42,968 bases of DNA from an uncultured Fidelibacterota bacterium (GCA_902562835.1 CACEUX010000014.1:1-42968), one strand, 5' to 3'. Positions 8,886-18,694 are shown, counted from the stretch's first letter. Numbers and translations are program-made. Notes: generated by a model from the sequence alone, not told the origin.

Positions 8886-9617
8886 TCAATTTTTTTTGCA
8901 TACATATATTTGCATTTCACTTTCAGCGTCCATTGGTGAACCATCATAATCACCAATTTTTTTTTCTATCTTAAAGCCTGAGTCAGCTAATAATATATCC
9001 ATTTCATGAGGGTAGTACATTCTCATGCTGAAGAAATACTTATCTTCAGTGATCTGATCATCTTTCTCCAGATACCAAGTCAGTTTATTGATCTGTGTTT
9101 CTTCATCATATTCATTGGTTTCCAATACCCTACATTGACTGTTTTCATAATCAAAAAAGGATGTAGCTGGATGAAGTGTGTTTGAATCTCTATAAAGAAA
9201 AGAAGGATCCGGAATATATATTGATAATAAAAATCTTCCTTTTTTCTCAAGATGCTCATTGACGCATTTGAGACAGTTTTTTGCATCATATTTTGAAAGA
9301 TTATGTAGAAAAGAATTGAAACCAATAAAAATAAACTGGAATTTCATTTTTAATTTGAAGTCGCACATATCCCCTAAAAAAAACTGAGCTTTTTCACCAT
9401 GCCTCTTATTGGCCACTTTTAGAAATTGCTTGCTTTGCTCAAGACCATTGTAATCCAAACCTAGATCTAAAATACACTTTGTAAGCCGTCCTGTTCCTGA
9501 GGCAAGCTCTAACACTGGGCCGCTTGCACTGCGTGCAACTGTTTTAAGTAGCTCGATATCAAAATTACTACCGTTGTGAATCGCATCGTACAAATCTGGG
9601 TTAGAATAAATATTCAT
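8886..9617 (-). CDS. class I SAM-dependent methyltransferase
   Basis: A 243-aa Rossmann-fold methyltransferase. Motif I is LELASGTGRLTK (residues about 36-47), the acidic end of strand 2 lies in LDYNGLEQSK, and FFLGDMCDF corresponds to the adenine-binding loop. The post-motif segment FQFIFIGFNSFLHNL fits the Methyltransf_25 group, which includes small-molecule and lipid methyltransferases. The C-terminal half contains the repeated beta strands typical of the substrate domain (NKLTWYLEKDDQI). The substrate cannot be read from the sequence. ATG 9617 has no competing start. It lies 4 bases upstream of the glycosylase gene and about 60 bases downstream of the peptidase gene. Confidence 0.85.
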   Translation of the reverse strand: MNIYSNPDLYDAIHNGSNFDIELLKTVARSASGPVLELASGTGRLTKCILDLGLDYNGLEQSKQFLKVANKRHGEKAQFFLGDMCDFKLKMKFQFIFIGFNSFLHNLSKYDAKNCLKCVNEHLEKKGRFLLSIYIPDPSFLYRDSNTLHPATSFFDYENSQCRVLETNEYDEETQINKLTWYLEKDDQITEDKYFFSMRMYYPHEMDILLADSGFKIEKKIGDYDGSPMDAESEMQIYVCKKN

Positions 9618-9676
9618 TTAATTATAAATCAGAGACTATCGTAAATGGGACTATAAAAGCTGAGGAACAGTAAAGT

Positions 9677-10759
9677 CTAGTTTACAATAACGAGGTCCTT
9701 TGTCGTTTTATTAAGGATCTCACAGCCTTCATCTCCGATAATCACATCATCCTCGATTCGAACCCCTCCCCATCCAGCAAGGTAAATACCTGGTTCGATG
9801 GTCATAACATTATTCTTTTCTAATATCTGTTCACTTTGAGGGCTAAATCTTGGAGAAGTATGAATCTCCAGGCCCAGACCATGACCAGTCCCATGGGTAT
9901 AATATTCACCGTATCCCATTTCTGTAATGTAATCACGTGTGGCCGCATCTACCTCTTTACAAGGGACTCCAGCTTTTGCGATATCACAGCCTCGCTGCTG
10001 TGCTTCTTTTACTATGGAATAGATCTCTTCATGTTTCGATGTTGAAGAACCGACAACAGGTGTCCGTGTCATATCAGCATGATAGCCTCCATATTTTGCA
10101 GCGGCATCAATAACAACAAAATCACCATTTTGAAACTCCCTATCTGTTGGGATAGCATGCGGGAGTGCACCATTTGGGCCTGTTGCTACGATTGGAGAAT
10201 ACGCTTCACCTTCTGCATATTCACGATATTTAGAGACCATGGCATTTGCCACATCTTTTTCAGAAAACCCTGGACGTAACATTGGGAGGATTTCTTCATA
10301 TACTTTATCAGTGACCTCAACTGCAGTTCTAAAGCAATCTAGTTCATGGTCATCTTTTACTGAAGCAAGATCTTCAAGAATCATTGACATATTCTCCCAA
10401 TTTGTTTCGGGGAACATCTTTTTCATATTTTCATATTGTGCATAACTCATATGATCGCCTTCAAAGGCCAATCGTAGACCGCTAGTGATTAAACTATTTT
10501 TTTTGATCTGAGAAAAATGTGAACTCATATCTATAAATATCTCGAATCCCTTTACTTGAGCTTTTGATTGTTCAATATAGCGGCCATCAGTAATAAAATA
10601 TTGCCCGCTTGGGGTGACTAAGCAAGAAGCAGCGGAACCGGTAAACCCACATATATATTTTATATTTATAAGATTAGTAATTAAAATCCCATCCAAACCT
10701 TTATTTTGTAGAACATCATTAAGTTTTGTTTGGCGATTTAAATAAATAGGTTCATTCAT
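9677..10759 (-). CDS. pepP: Xaa-Pro aminopeptidase (M24B family)
   Basis: A 360-aa cytoplasmic metallopeptidase that cleaves the N-terminal residue in front of proline. An N-terminal creatinase-like domain (about 1-130, with GFTGSAASCLV and YFITDGRY) precedes the pita-bread catalytic domain. All five metal ligands are visible: D218 in VVIDAA, D229 in YHADMTRT, H293 in GTGHGLGLEIH, E322 in TIEPGIYL and E336 in VRIEDDVI. The length and single N-terminal domain match the bacterial PepQ/YpdF-like aminopeptidases. ATG 10759 lies 4 bases after the stop of the TPR gene, so the two are probably co-transcribed. The symbol is given by family only; the E. coli PepP protein is longer. Confidence 0.9.
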   Translation of the reverse strand: MNEPIYLNRQTKLNDVLQNKGLDGILITNLINIKYICGFTGSAASCLVTPSGQYFITDGRYIEQSKAQVKGFEIFIDMSSHFSQIKKNSLITSGLRLAFEGDHMSYAQYENMKKMFPETNWENMSMILEDLASVKDDHELDCFRTAVEVTDKVYEEILPMLRPGFSEKDVANAMVSKYREYAEGEAYSPIVATGPNGALPHAIPTDREFQNGDFVVIDAAAKYGGYHADMTRTPVVGSSTSKHEEIYSIVKEAQQRGCDIAKAGVPCKEVDAATRDYITEMGYGEYYTHGTGHGLGLEIHTSPRFSPQSEQILEKNNVMTIEPGIYLAGWGGVRIEDDVIIGDEGCEILNKTTKDLVIVN

Positions 10760-10763
10760 TTAT

Positions 10764-11474
10764 TTAATCCTTCTTTGATCTATCAATTAATGTTTGGATC
10801 GTCTCTCTTTCTAAAGAAATAGATTCTAGACTTTCACCTTTTTCTTCTAGTGCATCTAAAACTTCAAGAGCCTGTGAAAATAAACCCTGATTTTTTAAAA
10901 CAGAAACCAAAGTAAATGTCGCTAAACGTGAACTCACTTTTAAAGGGTCACTTACTTCACTGACCGGATCAATAGGCGTGGGGGACTCTTTTACAAGGTT
11001 CTTAGATACCTCAGGCTTTAGCTTTACGGGACTTGGTGTCTTTGTATATGTTTTGGATGGTTTATCTTCATCTTTACCAGAAACTTTTTTTACAAAATCT
11101 TTGGCTGTTTTATGATTTGGTTCTAATCGCAATACATGTTTCCATGATTTTAGGAGCCGATTCTGCGCTCGACCAAGAACAGTTTGTATCTCACATAGCA
11201 TTTCAATAGCAGCAAAATGACTGCGGTCATGAAGGCTCAATTGCTCTAATATCTTTTCTGCTTTTTTAAGATTGCCTTCTGTCCGCTCTACTTGTGCCAA
11301 AACAAATAGACCAGCGCTATCATTTGAATGATGTTTCAGGCCAATATCACAAACTTTTCTTGCGCGTCTTAAATCATTTTGCTCTAGATACATTTCTGCC
11401 AATATAGGGAACAAGATTGTATCAAAATGATCGGCAAAATATAATTCTAGCTCGATTTGATTTTTTAAATTCAT
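10764..11474 (-). CDS. TPR-repeat protein, function unknown
   Basis: A 236-aa protein with tetratricopeptide repeats in its first half: FPILAEMYLEQNDLRRARKV, GLFVLAQVERTEGNLKKAEK and the following helices up to about residue 125. A polar, proline- and lysine-rich linker (KPSKTYTKTPSPVKLKPE, about 140-175) separates them from a C-terminal helical pair with a further TPR-like unit (SVLKNQGLFSQALEVLDALEE). There is no signal peptide, so it is probably a cytoplasmic scaffold. It starts one base after the stop of the B12-binding mutase subunit and ends 4 bases before the peptidase, so it is likely co-translated with the former. No partner can be named from sequence. Confidence 0.75.
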   Translation of the reverse strand: MNLKNQIELELYFADHFDTILFPILAEMYLEQNDLRRARKVCDIGLKHHSNDSAGLFVLAQVERTEGNLKKAEKILEQLSLHDRSHFAAIEMLCEIQTVLGRAQNRLLKSWKHVLRLEPNHKTAKDFVKKVSGKDEDKPSKTYTKTPSPVKLKPEVSKNLVKESPTPIDPVSEVSDPLKVSSRLATFTLVSVLKNQGLFSQALEVLDALEEKGESLESISLERETIQTLIDRSKKD

Positions 11475-11475
11475 A

Positions 11476-11880
11476 TCAACGTCGGTTTTTATTAACCCAT
11501 TCTACAATATAATCTACTGTCTCTTGTACTGGTGTTCCGGGACCAAATAATTTACCTACACCTTTTTGCTCTAGCCTTTCTATATCAGCCTTAGGGATGA
11601 TTCCACCGCCTACTAATAAAACATCATCTAAACCTTTTTCATTCATCAGGCTGAGCACATTATCAAAAATTGTGTTGTGGGCATTGTTTAAACTCGACAA
11701 GGCAATAACATCTGCATCTTCTTGCAATGCAGCAGAAACTATCATTTCAGGGGTTTGTCGTAACCCCAGATAAATTACTTCCATACCAGCATCTCTATAA
11801 GCCGCAGCTAATACTTTTATTCCACGATCATGACCGTCCAAACCTGGCTTTGCCATAAGAATTCTTATCTTACGTTTCAT
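11476..11880 (-). CDS. stand-alone cobalamin-binding subunit of methylmalonyl-CoA mutase type
   Basis: A 134-aa B12-binding domain with the base-off/His-on signature GLDGHDRG (D15, H17, G20), which supplies the lower cobalt ligand. Further signature segments are [11 protein letters not shown] (cofactor pocket) and LLVGGGIIP, with [11 protein letters not shown] at the end. The length matches the separate small subunits found in archaea and many marine bacteria, where the catalytic TIM-barrel subunit is a distinct gene. That subunit is not in this window, so the partner (methylmalonyl- or another acyl-CoA mutase) is unresolved. It starts at ATG 11880, 62 bases downstream of dtd, and is tightly followed by the TPR gene. 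Confidence 0.9.
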   Translation of the reverse strand: MKRKIRILMAKPGLDGHDRGIKVLAAAYRDAGMEVIYLGLRQTPEMIVSAALQEDADVIALSSLNNAHNTIFDNVLSLMNEKGLDDVLLVGGGIIPKADIERLEQKGVGKLFGPGTPVQETVDYIVEWVNKNRR

Positions 11881-11942
11881 AGGTTGAAAACTTTCTTGTC
11901 CTTTCTATCATTCCTTAAATTAGACTAATTAATACAAATATA

Positions 11943-12389
11943 CTATCTATCACGGCTATTCAATATTAGTGTTACAGGCCCATTATTAATTAACGATACT
12001 TCCATCATAGCCCCAAATTCACCAGTCTGGATTTGGATGCCCTCTTTCTTGAACCTCGATAAAAAGTAATTATAGAGCTCTTTCCCTTTTTCTGGTAACT
12101 CTGCATTGACAAAACTTGGCCTTCTACCTTTTCTAGTATCTCCGCATAGAGTGAACTGACTAATAACTAGAGCGGAACCTTCAATGTCTTTAATAGATAG
12201 GTTCATTTTTTCACTACTATCACTGAAGATTCGGAGTGTTGAGAGCTTTTTAACAAGATAATCTGCATCTGAAACTAAATCATTTTTTTGAATGCCTAAT
12301 AGCACAACGAACCCAATACCTATTTCACCGATTGTGTTTCCCCTTACATTGACATTCGCCTGGCTACATCTTTGAACGACAGATATCAC
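11943..12389 (-). CDS. dtd: D-aminoacyl-tRNA deacylase
   Basis: A 148-aa enzyme that hydrolyses D-amino acids mischarged on tRNA. The N-terminal VVQRCSQANV, the catalytic-site SQFTLCGDTRKGRRPSF and the cross-subunit NNGPVTLIL with its Gly-cisPro pair are all present. The start is GTG at 12389: the family begins M-x-x-VVQR, and there is no upstream ATG in frame before the dnaE stop 3 bases away. The close spacing implies translation coupled to dnaE. Length and motifs are typical of a functional DTD. Confidence 0.94.
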   Translation of the reverse strand: MISVVQRCSQANVNVRGNTIGEIGIGFVVLLGIQKNDLVSDADYLVKKLSTLRIFSDSSEKMNLSIKDIEGSALVISQFTLCGDTRKGRRPSFVNAELPEKGKELYNYFLSRFKKEGIQIQTGEFGAMMEVSLINNGPVTLILNSRDR

Positions 12390-12392
12390 TTA

Positions 12393-15300
12393 TCACTCAA
12401 TCCATACATTATCTTTACCATACTTAGTTCTTAACTGCTTTATGAACTGACCACCTGTTGAAACTCTTATATTATGCGCTAGGACCTTTAATGGGCGGCG
12501 AGACCCGGGATTTGGGAGATGAAATAATAGCTTACAGCTGCCGGGATTTTCTTTTGCAATATCCATAAGGATATCAACATCATTCGGCTCCACCTTCCCA
12601 GACGAAAACTTTATAATTAGAGATTGGGACAGTCTGTCTCTAACATTTTGAACAGAAATAATTTCATCAGCTAAAATCTTTAGGTCCGAGAAGTCTGACC
12701 CTTCTGATGGTTTCCCCTTAATAAAAACAACACTACCTTCTTTAATTAGCCGACTGTATGACTGATAGCAATCACTGAAAACAACTATCTCAGCATGCCC
12801 ACCTAGGCACTCCATATCAAAAAAAGCCATTTCTCGATTTCGCCTATCGTAGCGCCTAACAATCTTTGTGATCATTCCACCCACACATATAGTATCATTC
12901 TTTGATAAATCTTGCCCTTCTTCAAATGAAACGTTTGTGAACTCTTCTAGATCTTCTGCATGTTCTAAAAGAGGATGCCCAGAAACGTATAGCCCTAAAA
13001 CCTCCATTTCCTTTTCTAATGATTCTTTTTCAGACCAGTCTTGTATTTCATTTAGAGTGGGAGTTTTAATTAATGAGCTTTGTTCCTCTCCTAACCCAAA
13101 GAGGTCCACTTGATTCTTGTCTTTCTCAACCTGCATCTTATGGCCATATTTTATTGCTCCATCAACAGCCTCATACTTTTGTGCCCTATTGCCTTCTAAA
13201 GAATCAAGGCTCCCAGAAGCTGTTAAACTTTCTAATACCCTTTTATTTACTTTTTGTTGATCGACCCTTGAGCATATATCAAAAATTGATAGATAGATGC
13301 CATTGCTCAGCCTTTCTGAAATAATAGTTTCAAGTGCCTTAGAACCAACATTCTTAATTGCATTGAGCCCATACGAAATAGTTTTTTCATCTATCGGTCG
13401 AAAATCTTCATAGGAAACATTTATGTCTGGGGCTTTTACTTCAATCCCCATTTTTTTACATTCATTTATTAATACGACTATTCGGTCAATGGTGCCCATC
13501 TCGCTTGTAAGGTTGGCGCTCATAAATTCTGCAGGGTGGTGAACTTTTAACCATGCAGTCTGGTAAGCCACATAGGCATAAGCTGTCGAGTGGCTTTTAT
13601 TAAAACCATATTGTGCAAACTTTTCAATGAGTGAAAATATTTCTTCTGCTTTTTTCTTTTTTATTCCTTTCCCCTCCGCACCATTGACAAACTTGACGGA
13701 AAGCTCTTCCATTAAGGCTTTTATCTTTTTTCCCATTGCTCGTCGCATAATATCCGCTTCAGCTAGAGTGAAACCTGCTATTTCATGCGCTATTTGCATT
13801 ACCTGCTCCTGATAAACAATAATTCCGTAAGTCTCTTTTAAAATAGGCTCCATAATAGGGTGTGGATAAACAATCTTATTTTTACCATGTTTTCTAGAAA
13901 TGAAGTCATCAATGTTCTGCATTGGTCCAGGTCTATATAGTGCATTCATTGCAATAAGATCCTCTATACCAGAAGGTTTTAATTTTTTTAGATATTCACG
14001 CATTCCAGATGATTCAAACTGAAATACTCCTATAGTATGCCCTTTGGAAAACAACTTATATACGTTTTCATTATCTAATTCCAATTTATCGAGATCTACT
14101 GTTTCCCCTTTTTGTTCTATTAATTTAATCGCCTTATCAATTACCGTAAGGTTACGCAGGCCTAGAAAATCCATTTTCAGCAAACCCAGTTCCTCAAGCC
14201 CTTTCATATCGTATTGACTGGTAATATCATCAGTTGAAGACTTGTAGAGAGGAACGTAGTCTGTAAGCTCTCCTGGTGCAATTACGACTCCAGCTGCATG
14301 GATTGAAGCATGCCGGTTCATACCCTCTAGAACCTTGGAATGATCCATTAATTCTTTATAATTACCCTCTGCCATTTTTTGCAACTCAGGACTCTTTTCC
14401 AATGCTTTATTCAAAGTAATATTTAACTCATTAGGAATTGATTTTGCTATCTTATCCACATCAGAAAATGAATATCCCATAACCCTACCAACATCCCTAA
14501 CAACTTGTTTTGCTTTCATTTTACCAAAAGTTATGATTTGTGTAACTGAATTCTCACCATACTGATCTTTAATATAATTGATGACCTCTCCCCTTCTTTC
14601 AATACAGAAATCAATATCAATATCTGGCATACTTATTCGATCAGGATTTAAAAACCTTTCAAATAGCAGATTATGCTTTAGAGGGTCTATACTTGTTATT
14701 CCTAAGGCATAAGAAACAATGCTTCCCGCTGCAGACCCTCTACCGGGGCCTACTGGGATATTTGAATCTTTAGCATATTTGACAAAATCTGCAGTAATCA
14801 AAAAGTATCCCGCAAATCCCATATTTTTTATCACTTTTAACTCGTGCCCTATACGGCCTTTGATGTCTGGAGTTAAGTCACCATAAAGAGACATTGCACC
14901 TTTCTCCGTTAAAAGTCTTAAATAATCATCGGGGTCTTGAGTTGCAGAAGTACTAGGGATAGGAAAATTTGGGAGATGGGACTCCCCAATTGGTAAAGCA
15001 AGGTCAATACTATCAGCAATCTTTCTACTATTTTCAATTGCCTCTGGGAACTCTTTAAATAAGTGGAACATGTCATCCTGACTTTTAAAATAAAACTCTG
15101 GGGTTGCGTACCGAAGACGCTTAGGGTCACTCCTTTCTTTCCCTGTACCTAAACAAATATGTATGTCATGAGCTTCCCAGTGATCTTTTTTTGCATAGTG
15201 CGCATCATTAGTACATACAAGGGGGAGGCCTAATTCAGAAGACAACTTTTTCATGTTTTGAATGTTTTTTTCTTCCTCTGGGATACCATGGTTCTGTATT

Positions 15301-15827
15301 TCTAGATAGTACCTATCTGGGAAAATCTCTGAAAACATCAGGGCGGTGTTTTTAGCTCCTTCATAATCACCACTTAACATTCTTTCTGGCACCTCACCTT
15401 TCAGGCATCCAGACAAACATATTAGACCCTCGCTATATTGACGAAGTAATTCCATATCTATCCTAGGACGATAATAAAAACCCTCTAAATATCCAGCAGT
15501 GACAAGCTTCATAAGATTTTTATAACCAGTAAAGTTTTGAGCAAGAAGGATTAAATGGTTATTACCCCATCCTCCGCCAGGGCGAGGATTTTTATCAAAC
15601 CTTGATCCTGTTGCTACATACATCTCACAACCTATGATTGGCTTTATTCCAGCCCTCTTTGCATATTTATAATAAGGGACCGCACTAAACATATTACCAT
15701 GCTCGGTCAATGCAACAGAGTCCATATTCAAATCATCTATTGTATTGACCAATTGATCTATACGTTGAGCTCCATCTAATAAACTATAGTCAGAATGGTT
15801 ATGTAAGTGGACGAATTCAGAAGTCAT
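12393..15827 (-). CDS. dnaE: DNA polymerase III subunit alpha
   Basis: The replicative polymerase catalytic subunit, 1144 aa, close to the usual 1150-1170. An N-terminal PHP domain (FVHLHNHSDYSLLDGA, TEHGNMF, TNDAHY) keeps the metal-binding histidines. The catalytic core has GPGRGSAAGS at 360-369 and the aspartates D402 and D404 in PDIDIDF. Further conserved segments include ALYRPGPM, YQEQVMQIA and YGFNKSHSTAYAYVAYQTAWLK. A helix-hairpin-helix and an OB fold (VGGMITKIVRR) complete the C-terminus. It is the DnaE1 type, not PolC, and has no separate exonuclease motif beyond PHP. It starts with ATG inside the ubiA stop (ATGA at 15824-15827), so it is translated from the prfA-prmC-ubiA transcript. 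Confidence 0.97.
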   Translation of the reverse strand: MTSEFVHLHNHSDYSLLDGAQRIDQLVNTIDDLNMDSVALTEHGNMFSAVPYYKYAKRAGIKPIIGCEMYVATGSRFDKNPRPGGGWGNNHLILLAQNFTGYKNLMKLVTAGYLEGFYYRPRIDMELLRQYSEGLICLSGCLKGEVPERMLSGDYEGAKNTALMFSEIFPDRYYLEIQNHGIPEEEKNIQNMKKLSSELGLPLVCTNDAHYAKKDHWEAHDIHICLGTGKERSDPKRLRYATPEFYFKSQDDMFHLFKEFPEAIENSRKIADSIDLALPIGESHLPNFPIPSTSATQDPDDYLRLLTEKGAMSLYGDLTPDIKGRIGHELKVIKNMGFAGYFLITADFVKYAKDSNIPVGPGRGSAAGSIVSYALGITSIDPLKHNLLFERFLNPDRISMPDIDIDFCIERRGEVINYIKDQYGENSVTQIITFGKMKAKQVVRDVGRVMGYSFSDVDKIAKSIPNELNITLNKALEKSPELQKMAEGNYKELMDHSKVLEGMNRHASIHAAGVVIAPGELTDYVPLYKSSTDDITSQYDMKGLEELGLLKMDFLGLRNLTVIDKAIKLIEQKGETVDLDKLELDNENVYKLFSKGHTIGVFQFESSGMREYLKKLKPSGIEDLIAMNALYRPGPMQNIDDFISRKHGKNKIVYPHPIMEPILKETYGIIVYQEQVMQIAHEIAGFTLAEADIMRRAMGKKIKALMEELSVKFVNGAEGKGIKKKKAEEIFSLIEKFAQYGFNKSHSTAYAYVAYQTAWLKVHHPAEFMSANLTSEMGTIDRIVVLINECKKMGIEVKAPDINVSYEDFRPIDEKTISYGLNAIKNVGSKALETIISERLSNGIYLSIFDICSRVDQQKVNKRVLESLTASGSLDSLEGNRAQKYEAVDGAIKYGHKMQVEKDKNQVDLFGLGEEQSSLIKTPTLNEIQDWSEKESLEKEMEVLGLYVSGHPLLEHAEDLEEFTNVSFEEGQDLSKNDTICVGGMITKIVRRYDRRNREMAFFDMECLGGHAEIVVFSDCYQSYSRLIKEGSVVFIKGKPSEGSDFSDLKILADEIISVQNVRDRLSQSLIIKFSSGKVEPNDVDILMDIAKENPGSCKLLFHLPNPGSRRPLKVLAHNIRVSTGGQFIKQLRTKYGKDNVWIE

Positions 15828-16669
15828 GTAATTGTACCTGCGTAAATGGCAATCAACCCCATAAGGGTACTAAATTTCAAAATTCGAGCTCCCTTAGTAG
15901 CGGATGTGATTCCCGGATTATTTAACAACAAAAATACAACTAGCCCAAGCGGAATCTCAACGCCAAGAATCAATAAAATTCCGTAATAAAATCCATAGGT
16001 TCCATTAAAATAGGGTATAAGCGAACCAAGCCCAACAAACAGTACTAAAAAAACCGTGAGATGTATTGCTCGATCAATCCCTGCAATTATTGGGAAGGTT
16101 GAGATACCTATAGCTCTATCACCTTCGATATCTGCAATATCCTTTACCAACTCTCGAATTAAGGTTAAACCAAAAGCTAGAATCATTGGTATCCACATAG
16201 GCCCCACATTACCATGGGCAGAACCGCAAAATAAAAATGAAAGACCTAAGGTCAATGACACAGCAATATTCCCAATTAGTGGCTTCCCTTTAAGAGAAAT
16301 ATTATAAACCACCGTAAGAGGAATGGCTATAATAATTCCAATCATTTTTGAAGTATCTGATAATTGCATACATAATAATGCGCCTGTGGAAAACAAAATA
16401 TATGAAATCACCATGGCTGGTTTAATTTGAACATAACCCATTGGTATTGGCCTAGTTGGCTTGTTTATTAAATCTATCTTATAGTCTATAGCATCATTTA
16501 ATGCATTAGCAGCTGCAGTGTAACACATGACAATTAATGATGTTAATAAAACAATGCCCCATTCAATTTGGTTTTTATACAATATTGATGCAGCAATTAC
16601 CATTGCAAATCCACTTATAATCACATTAAATGGTCTTATAAGTTTCATATGATAGAAAAAAGTAGTCAT
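15824..16669 (-). CDS. UbiA-family prenyltransferase, geranylgeranylglycerol-phosphate geranylgeranyltransferase-like
   Basis: A 281-aa membrane enzyme with about eight to nine transmembrane helices. The two Asp-rich prenyl-diphosphate/Mg sites are NALNDAIDYKID (N58, D59, D62, D66) followed by NKPTRPIP, and KDIADIEGDRAIGISTFPI (D177, D180, D184). The sequence RELVKDIADIEGD is the form I know from proteins annotated as digeranylgeranylglyceryl-phosphate synthases in archaea and in FCB-group bacteria, rather than from UbiA or MenA. It would attach a prenyl chain to a glycerol-phosphate or a ring acceptor. Quinone or tocopherol-like acceptors remain possible. It lies between prmC (60 bases) and dnaE (overlap), an unrelated setting. 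Confidence 0.8.
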   Translation of the reverse strand: MTTFFYHMKLIRPFNVIISGFAMVIAASILYKNQIEWGIVLLTSLIVMCYTAAANALNDAIDYKIDLINKPTRPIPMGYVQIKPAMVISYILFSTGALLCMQLSDTSKMIGIIIAIPLTVVYNISLKGKPLIGNIAVSLTLGLSFLFCGSAHGNVGPMWIPMILAFGLTLIRELVKDIADIEGDRAIGISTFPIIAGIDRAIHLTVFLVLFVGLGSLIPYFNGTYGFYYGILLILGVEIPLGLVVFLLLNNPGITSATKGARILKFSTLMGLIAIYAGTIT

Positions 16670-16729
16670 ATCAATATTTAAGTTAATCTCACATTAACAA
16701 TTGTTACATTGAGAGAAAAACAATTCATT

Positions 16730-17584
16730 TTATAATTGTACCACCATTACTCTGTCATCTCCGTTGTAGTCTTGGATTAACTCAATACTAGTATATCCTT
16801 GATTAAAAAAAATATCATAGACTTTTTGAGGATGCTCCTTCAAACCAACTTCTAAAATTAATAAAGAATTATTATGAACTATTTTTGGCGCAATTTCTGA
16901 AAACCTTTTATAAAAAGTTAATCCATCACTATAATCTGTTAAGGCCGATTCAGGCTCAAATCCAATTACATCTTTCATCAACTCTGGGATTTCTTTTTTA
17001 GAAATATAGGGGGGGTTTGAGATTAAAAGGTCAAACATCCCTTTTGGAGTGGATTTTAAAATATTCATTTCGATAAAACTATACCCTGTCACTTTCAAAT
17101 GAGTGGAATTACGTTCAGCAATCTTAAGAGCTCTAATAGAGTTATCAACACCTACCACTTTAGCATCTGGTCTTTCTATTGCCATCGTAATAGCAATACA
17201 TCCAGACCCTGTTCCAATATCTAATATCTTGGGTGATTTAACAGTCTTTAATCTTGCTAAAGCAATATCTATTAGTCTTTCTGTCTCTGGGCGTGGGATA
17301 AGAACATCTGATGTGATAATAAATTCTCTTCCATAAAATTCACATGCTCCAGTAATATACTGGAGAGGTTCTTTTGTAAGCCTTCTCTTAACCCAATCTC
17401 GGAGAGTTTCTAATTGAGATTTGGATAACGGCTCATCATATCTTAGATATAAATCCAGCCTTTCGCAGTCTAATAATGAACATAGAAGCCATTCAATTTC
17501 TGTTCGAGGTTTTTCAAAAGATTTTTTTTCAAAGTATGCTTCAGCCCACTCAATCAAATCAATAACGCGCCAAGGAGTTGCCAT
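16730..17584 (-). CDS. prmC: peptide chain release factor N5-glutamine methyltransferase
   Basis: A 284-aa SAM-dependent enzyme that methylates the Gln of the GGQ motif in release factors, matching its neighbour prfA upstream. The N-terminal helical domain carries LQYITGACEFYGREF and VLIPRPETE. Motif I is ILDIGTGSGCIAI (about 121-133), and the catalytic motif is NPPYIS (N191-S196). I start at ATG 17584; the TTG 3 bases before is not needed. It begins 42 bases after the prfA stop. The pair prfA-prmC is a widely conserved gene order, and here prfA's target motif is intact. Confidence 0.95.
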   Translation of the reverse strand: MATPWRVIDLIEWAEAYFEKKSFEKPRTEIEWLLCSLLDCERLDLYLRYDEPLSKSQLETLRDWVKRRLTKEPLQYITGACEFYGREFIITSDVLIPRPETERLIDIALARLKTVKSPKILDIGTGSGCIAITMAIERPDAKVVGVDNSIRALKIAERNSTHLKVTGYSFIEMNILKSTPKGMFDLLISNPPYISKKEIPELMKDVIGFEPESALTDYSDGLTFYKRFSEIAPKIVHNNSLLILEVGLKEHPQKVYDIFFNQGYTSIELIQDYNGDDRVMVVQL

Positions 17585-17626
17585 CAACTAAATAATATCT
17601 AAGCGGTAAATGTATGCAAGATAAAA

Positions 17627-18694
17627 TTAGGAAATCTCAGCAGCCATTAATTCCTGCTGTTCTGCAATTTTTAATTGTTCAATAAGTTCTGTGATATCTC
17701 CATCTAGGACTTCATTCAAGCGATACGAAGTAAAATTAATACGGTGGTCAGTAACCCTACCTTGTGGGAAATTATATGTCCGTATCTTTGCAGAACGATC
17801 TCCCGTTGAAACTAGACTTCTACGCTCAGCAGCACGCTCTGCGGCAGCTTTTTCTTGCTCTGTTGCCAATAGTCTTGATTTTAGAACTTTTAACGCCGCT
17901 GCCCTATTTTTATGTTGAGATGATTCATCCTGGCAAGTTACTACTAAGCCACTAGGAATATGAGTAATTCGAATTGCAGATTCTGTTTTGTTTACATGTT
18001 GACCTCCGGCACCACTTGCACGGTATGTATCAATTTTCAAATCACCTTCATTGACCTCAATATCCACATCTTCCGCTTCAGGAAGAACAGCAATCGTCGC
18101 TGCAGAAGTATGGACACGTCCACTTGTTTCTGTTTTAGGGACACGCTGAACTCGATGAACACCACTTTCGTATTTTAACATACCAAAAGCACCATCCCCT
18201 TGCATCGACACGATTGCTTCCTTAATCCCTCCAATGCCTGTATCTGAAGAATCCATTACCTTGTGATTCCAATTGTTACGCTCAGCATAACGTATATATA
18301 TCCGGAACAAATCAGCAGCAAATAAAGCAGCCTCATCACCGCCAGTACCAGCTCTAATTTCTAAAATTAAATTTTTATCATCATTGGGGTCTTTGGGTAA
18401 CAAGAGGACCTTTAGTTCTTCTTCTAATTCAATTTTTTCATTTTCAAGATCTAGCATTTCCTCCTGAGCAAGCTCTTTCAGTTCATCATCATCACCTTCT
18501 AAAATTGCTTTATCATCATCAATCTGATCTAGAATAGATATATAGGCTTTCCCAGTGTTAACTACTTCTTCCATTGCCTTATGCTCTTTTGCAATTGCTG
18601 TAATCTTTTCTTGATCATTAAAAATTTCTGGATCCGTCATTTGCTCTGCAAGATACCCATGCTTTTCAATAATGGCCTGCAGTTTATCTTTCAA
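17627..18694 (-). CDS. prfA: peptide chain release factor 1
   Basis: A 355-aa release factor that terminates translation at UAA and UAG. The catalytic GGQ is at residues 230-232 (SGAGGQHVN), and the codon-recognition tripeptide is PKT at 186-188 in [17 protein letters not shown], which fits the PxT rule of RF1 and not the SPF of RF2. No frameshift site is present. The start is TTG at 18694, chosen because the family N-terminus aligns there and GAGG lies at 18702-18705 on the minus strand, 7 bases upstream; the next in-frame Met would delete a conserved helix. The gene follows rpmE with about 220 bases between, and prmC follows. Confidence 0.95.
   Translation of the reverse strand: MKDKLQAIIEKHGYLAEQMTDPEIFNDQEKITAIAKEHKAMEEVVNTGKAYISILDQIDDDKAILEGDDDELKELAQEEMLDLENEKIELEEELKVLLLPKDPNDDKNLILEIRAGTGGDEAALFAADLFRIYIRYAERNNWNHKVMDSSDTGIGGIKEAIVSMQGDGAFGMLKYESGVHRVQRVPKTETSGRVHTSAATIAVLPEAEDVDIEVNEGDLKIDTYRASGAGGQHVNKTESAIRITHIPSGLVVTCQDESSQHKNRAAALKVLKSRLLATEQEKAAAERAAERRSLVSTGDRSAKIRTYNFPQGRVTDHRINFTSYRLNEVLDGDITELIEQLKIAEQQELMAAEIS

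Noticed and set aside
18131-18139. RF1 codon-recognition tripeptide PKT as an altered specificity
   Set aside because: Only the outer Pro and Thr are strict in RF1; the middle residue varies, so UAA/UAG reading is expected.
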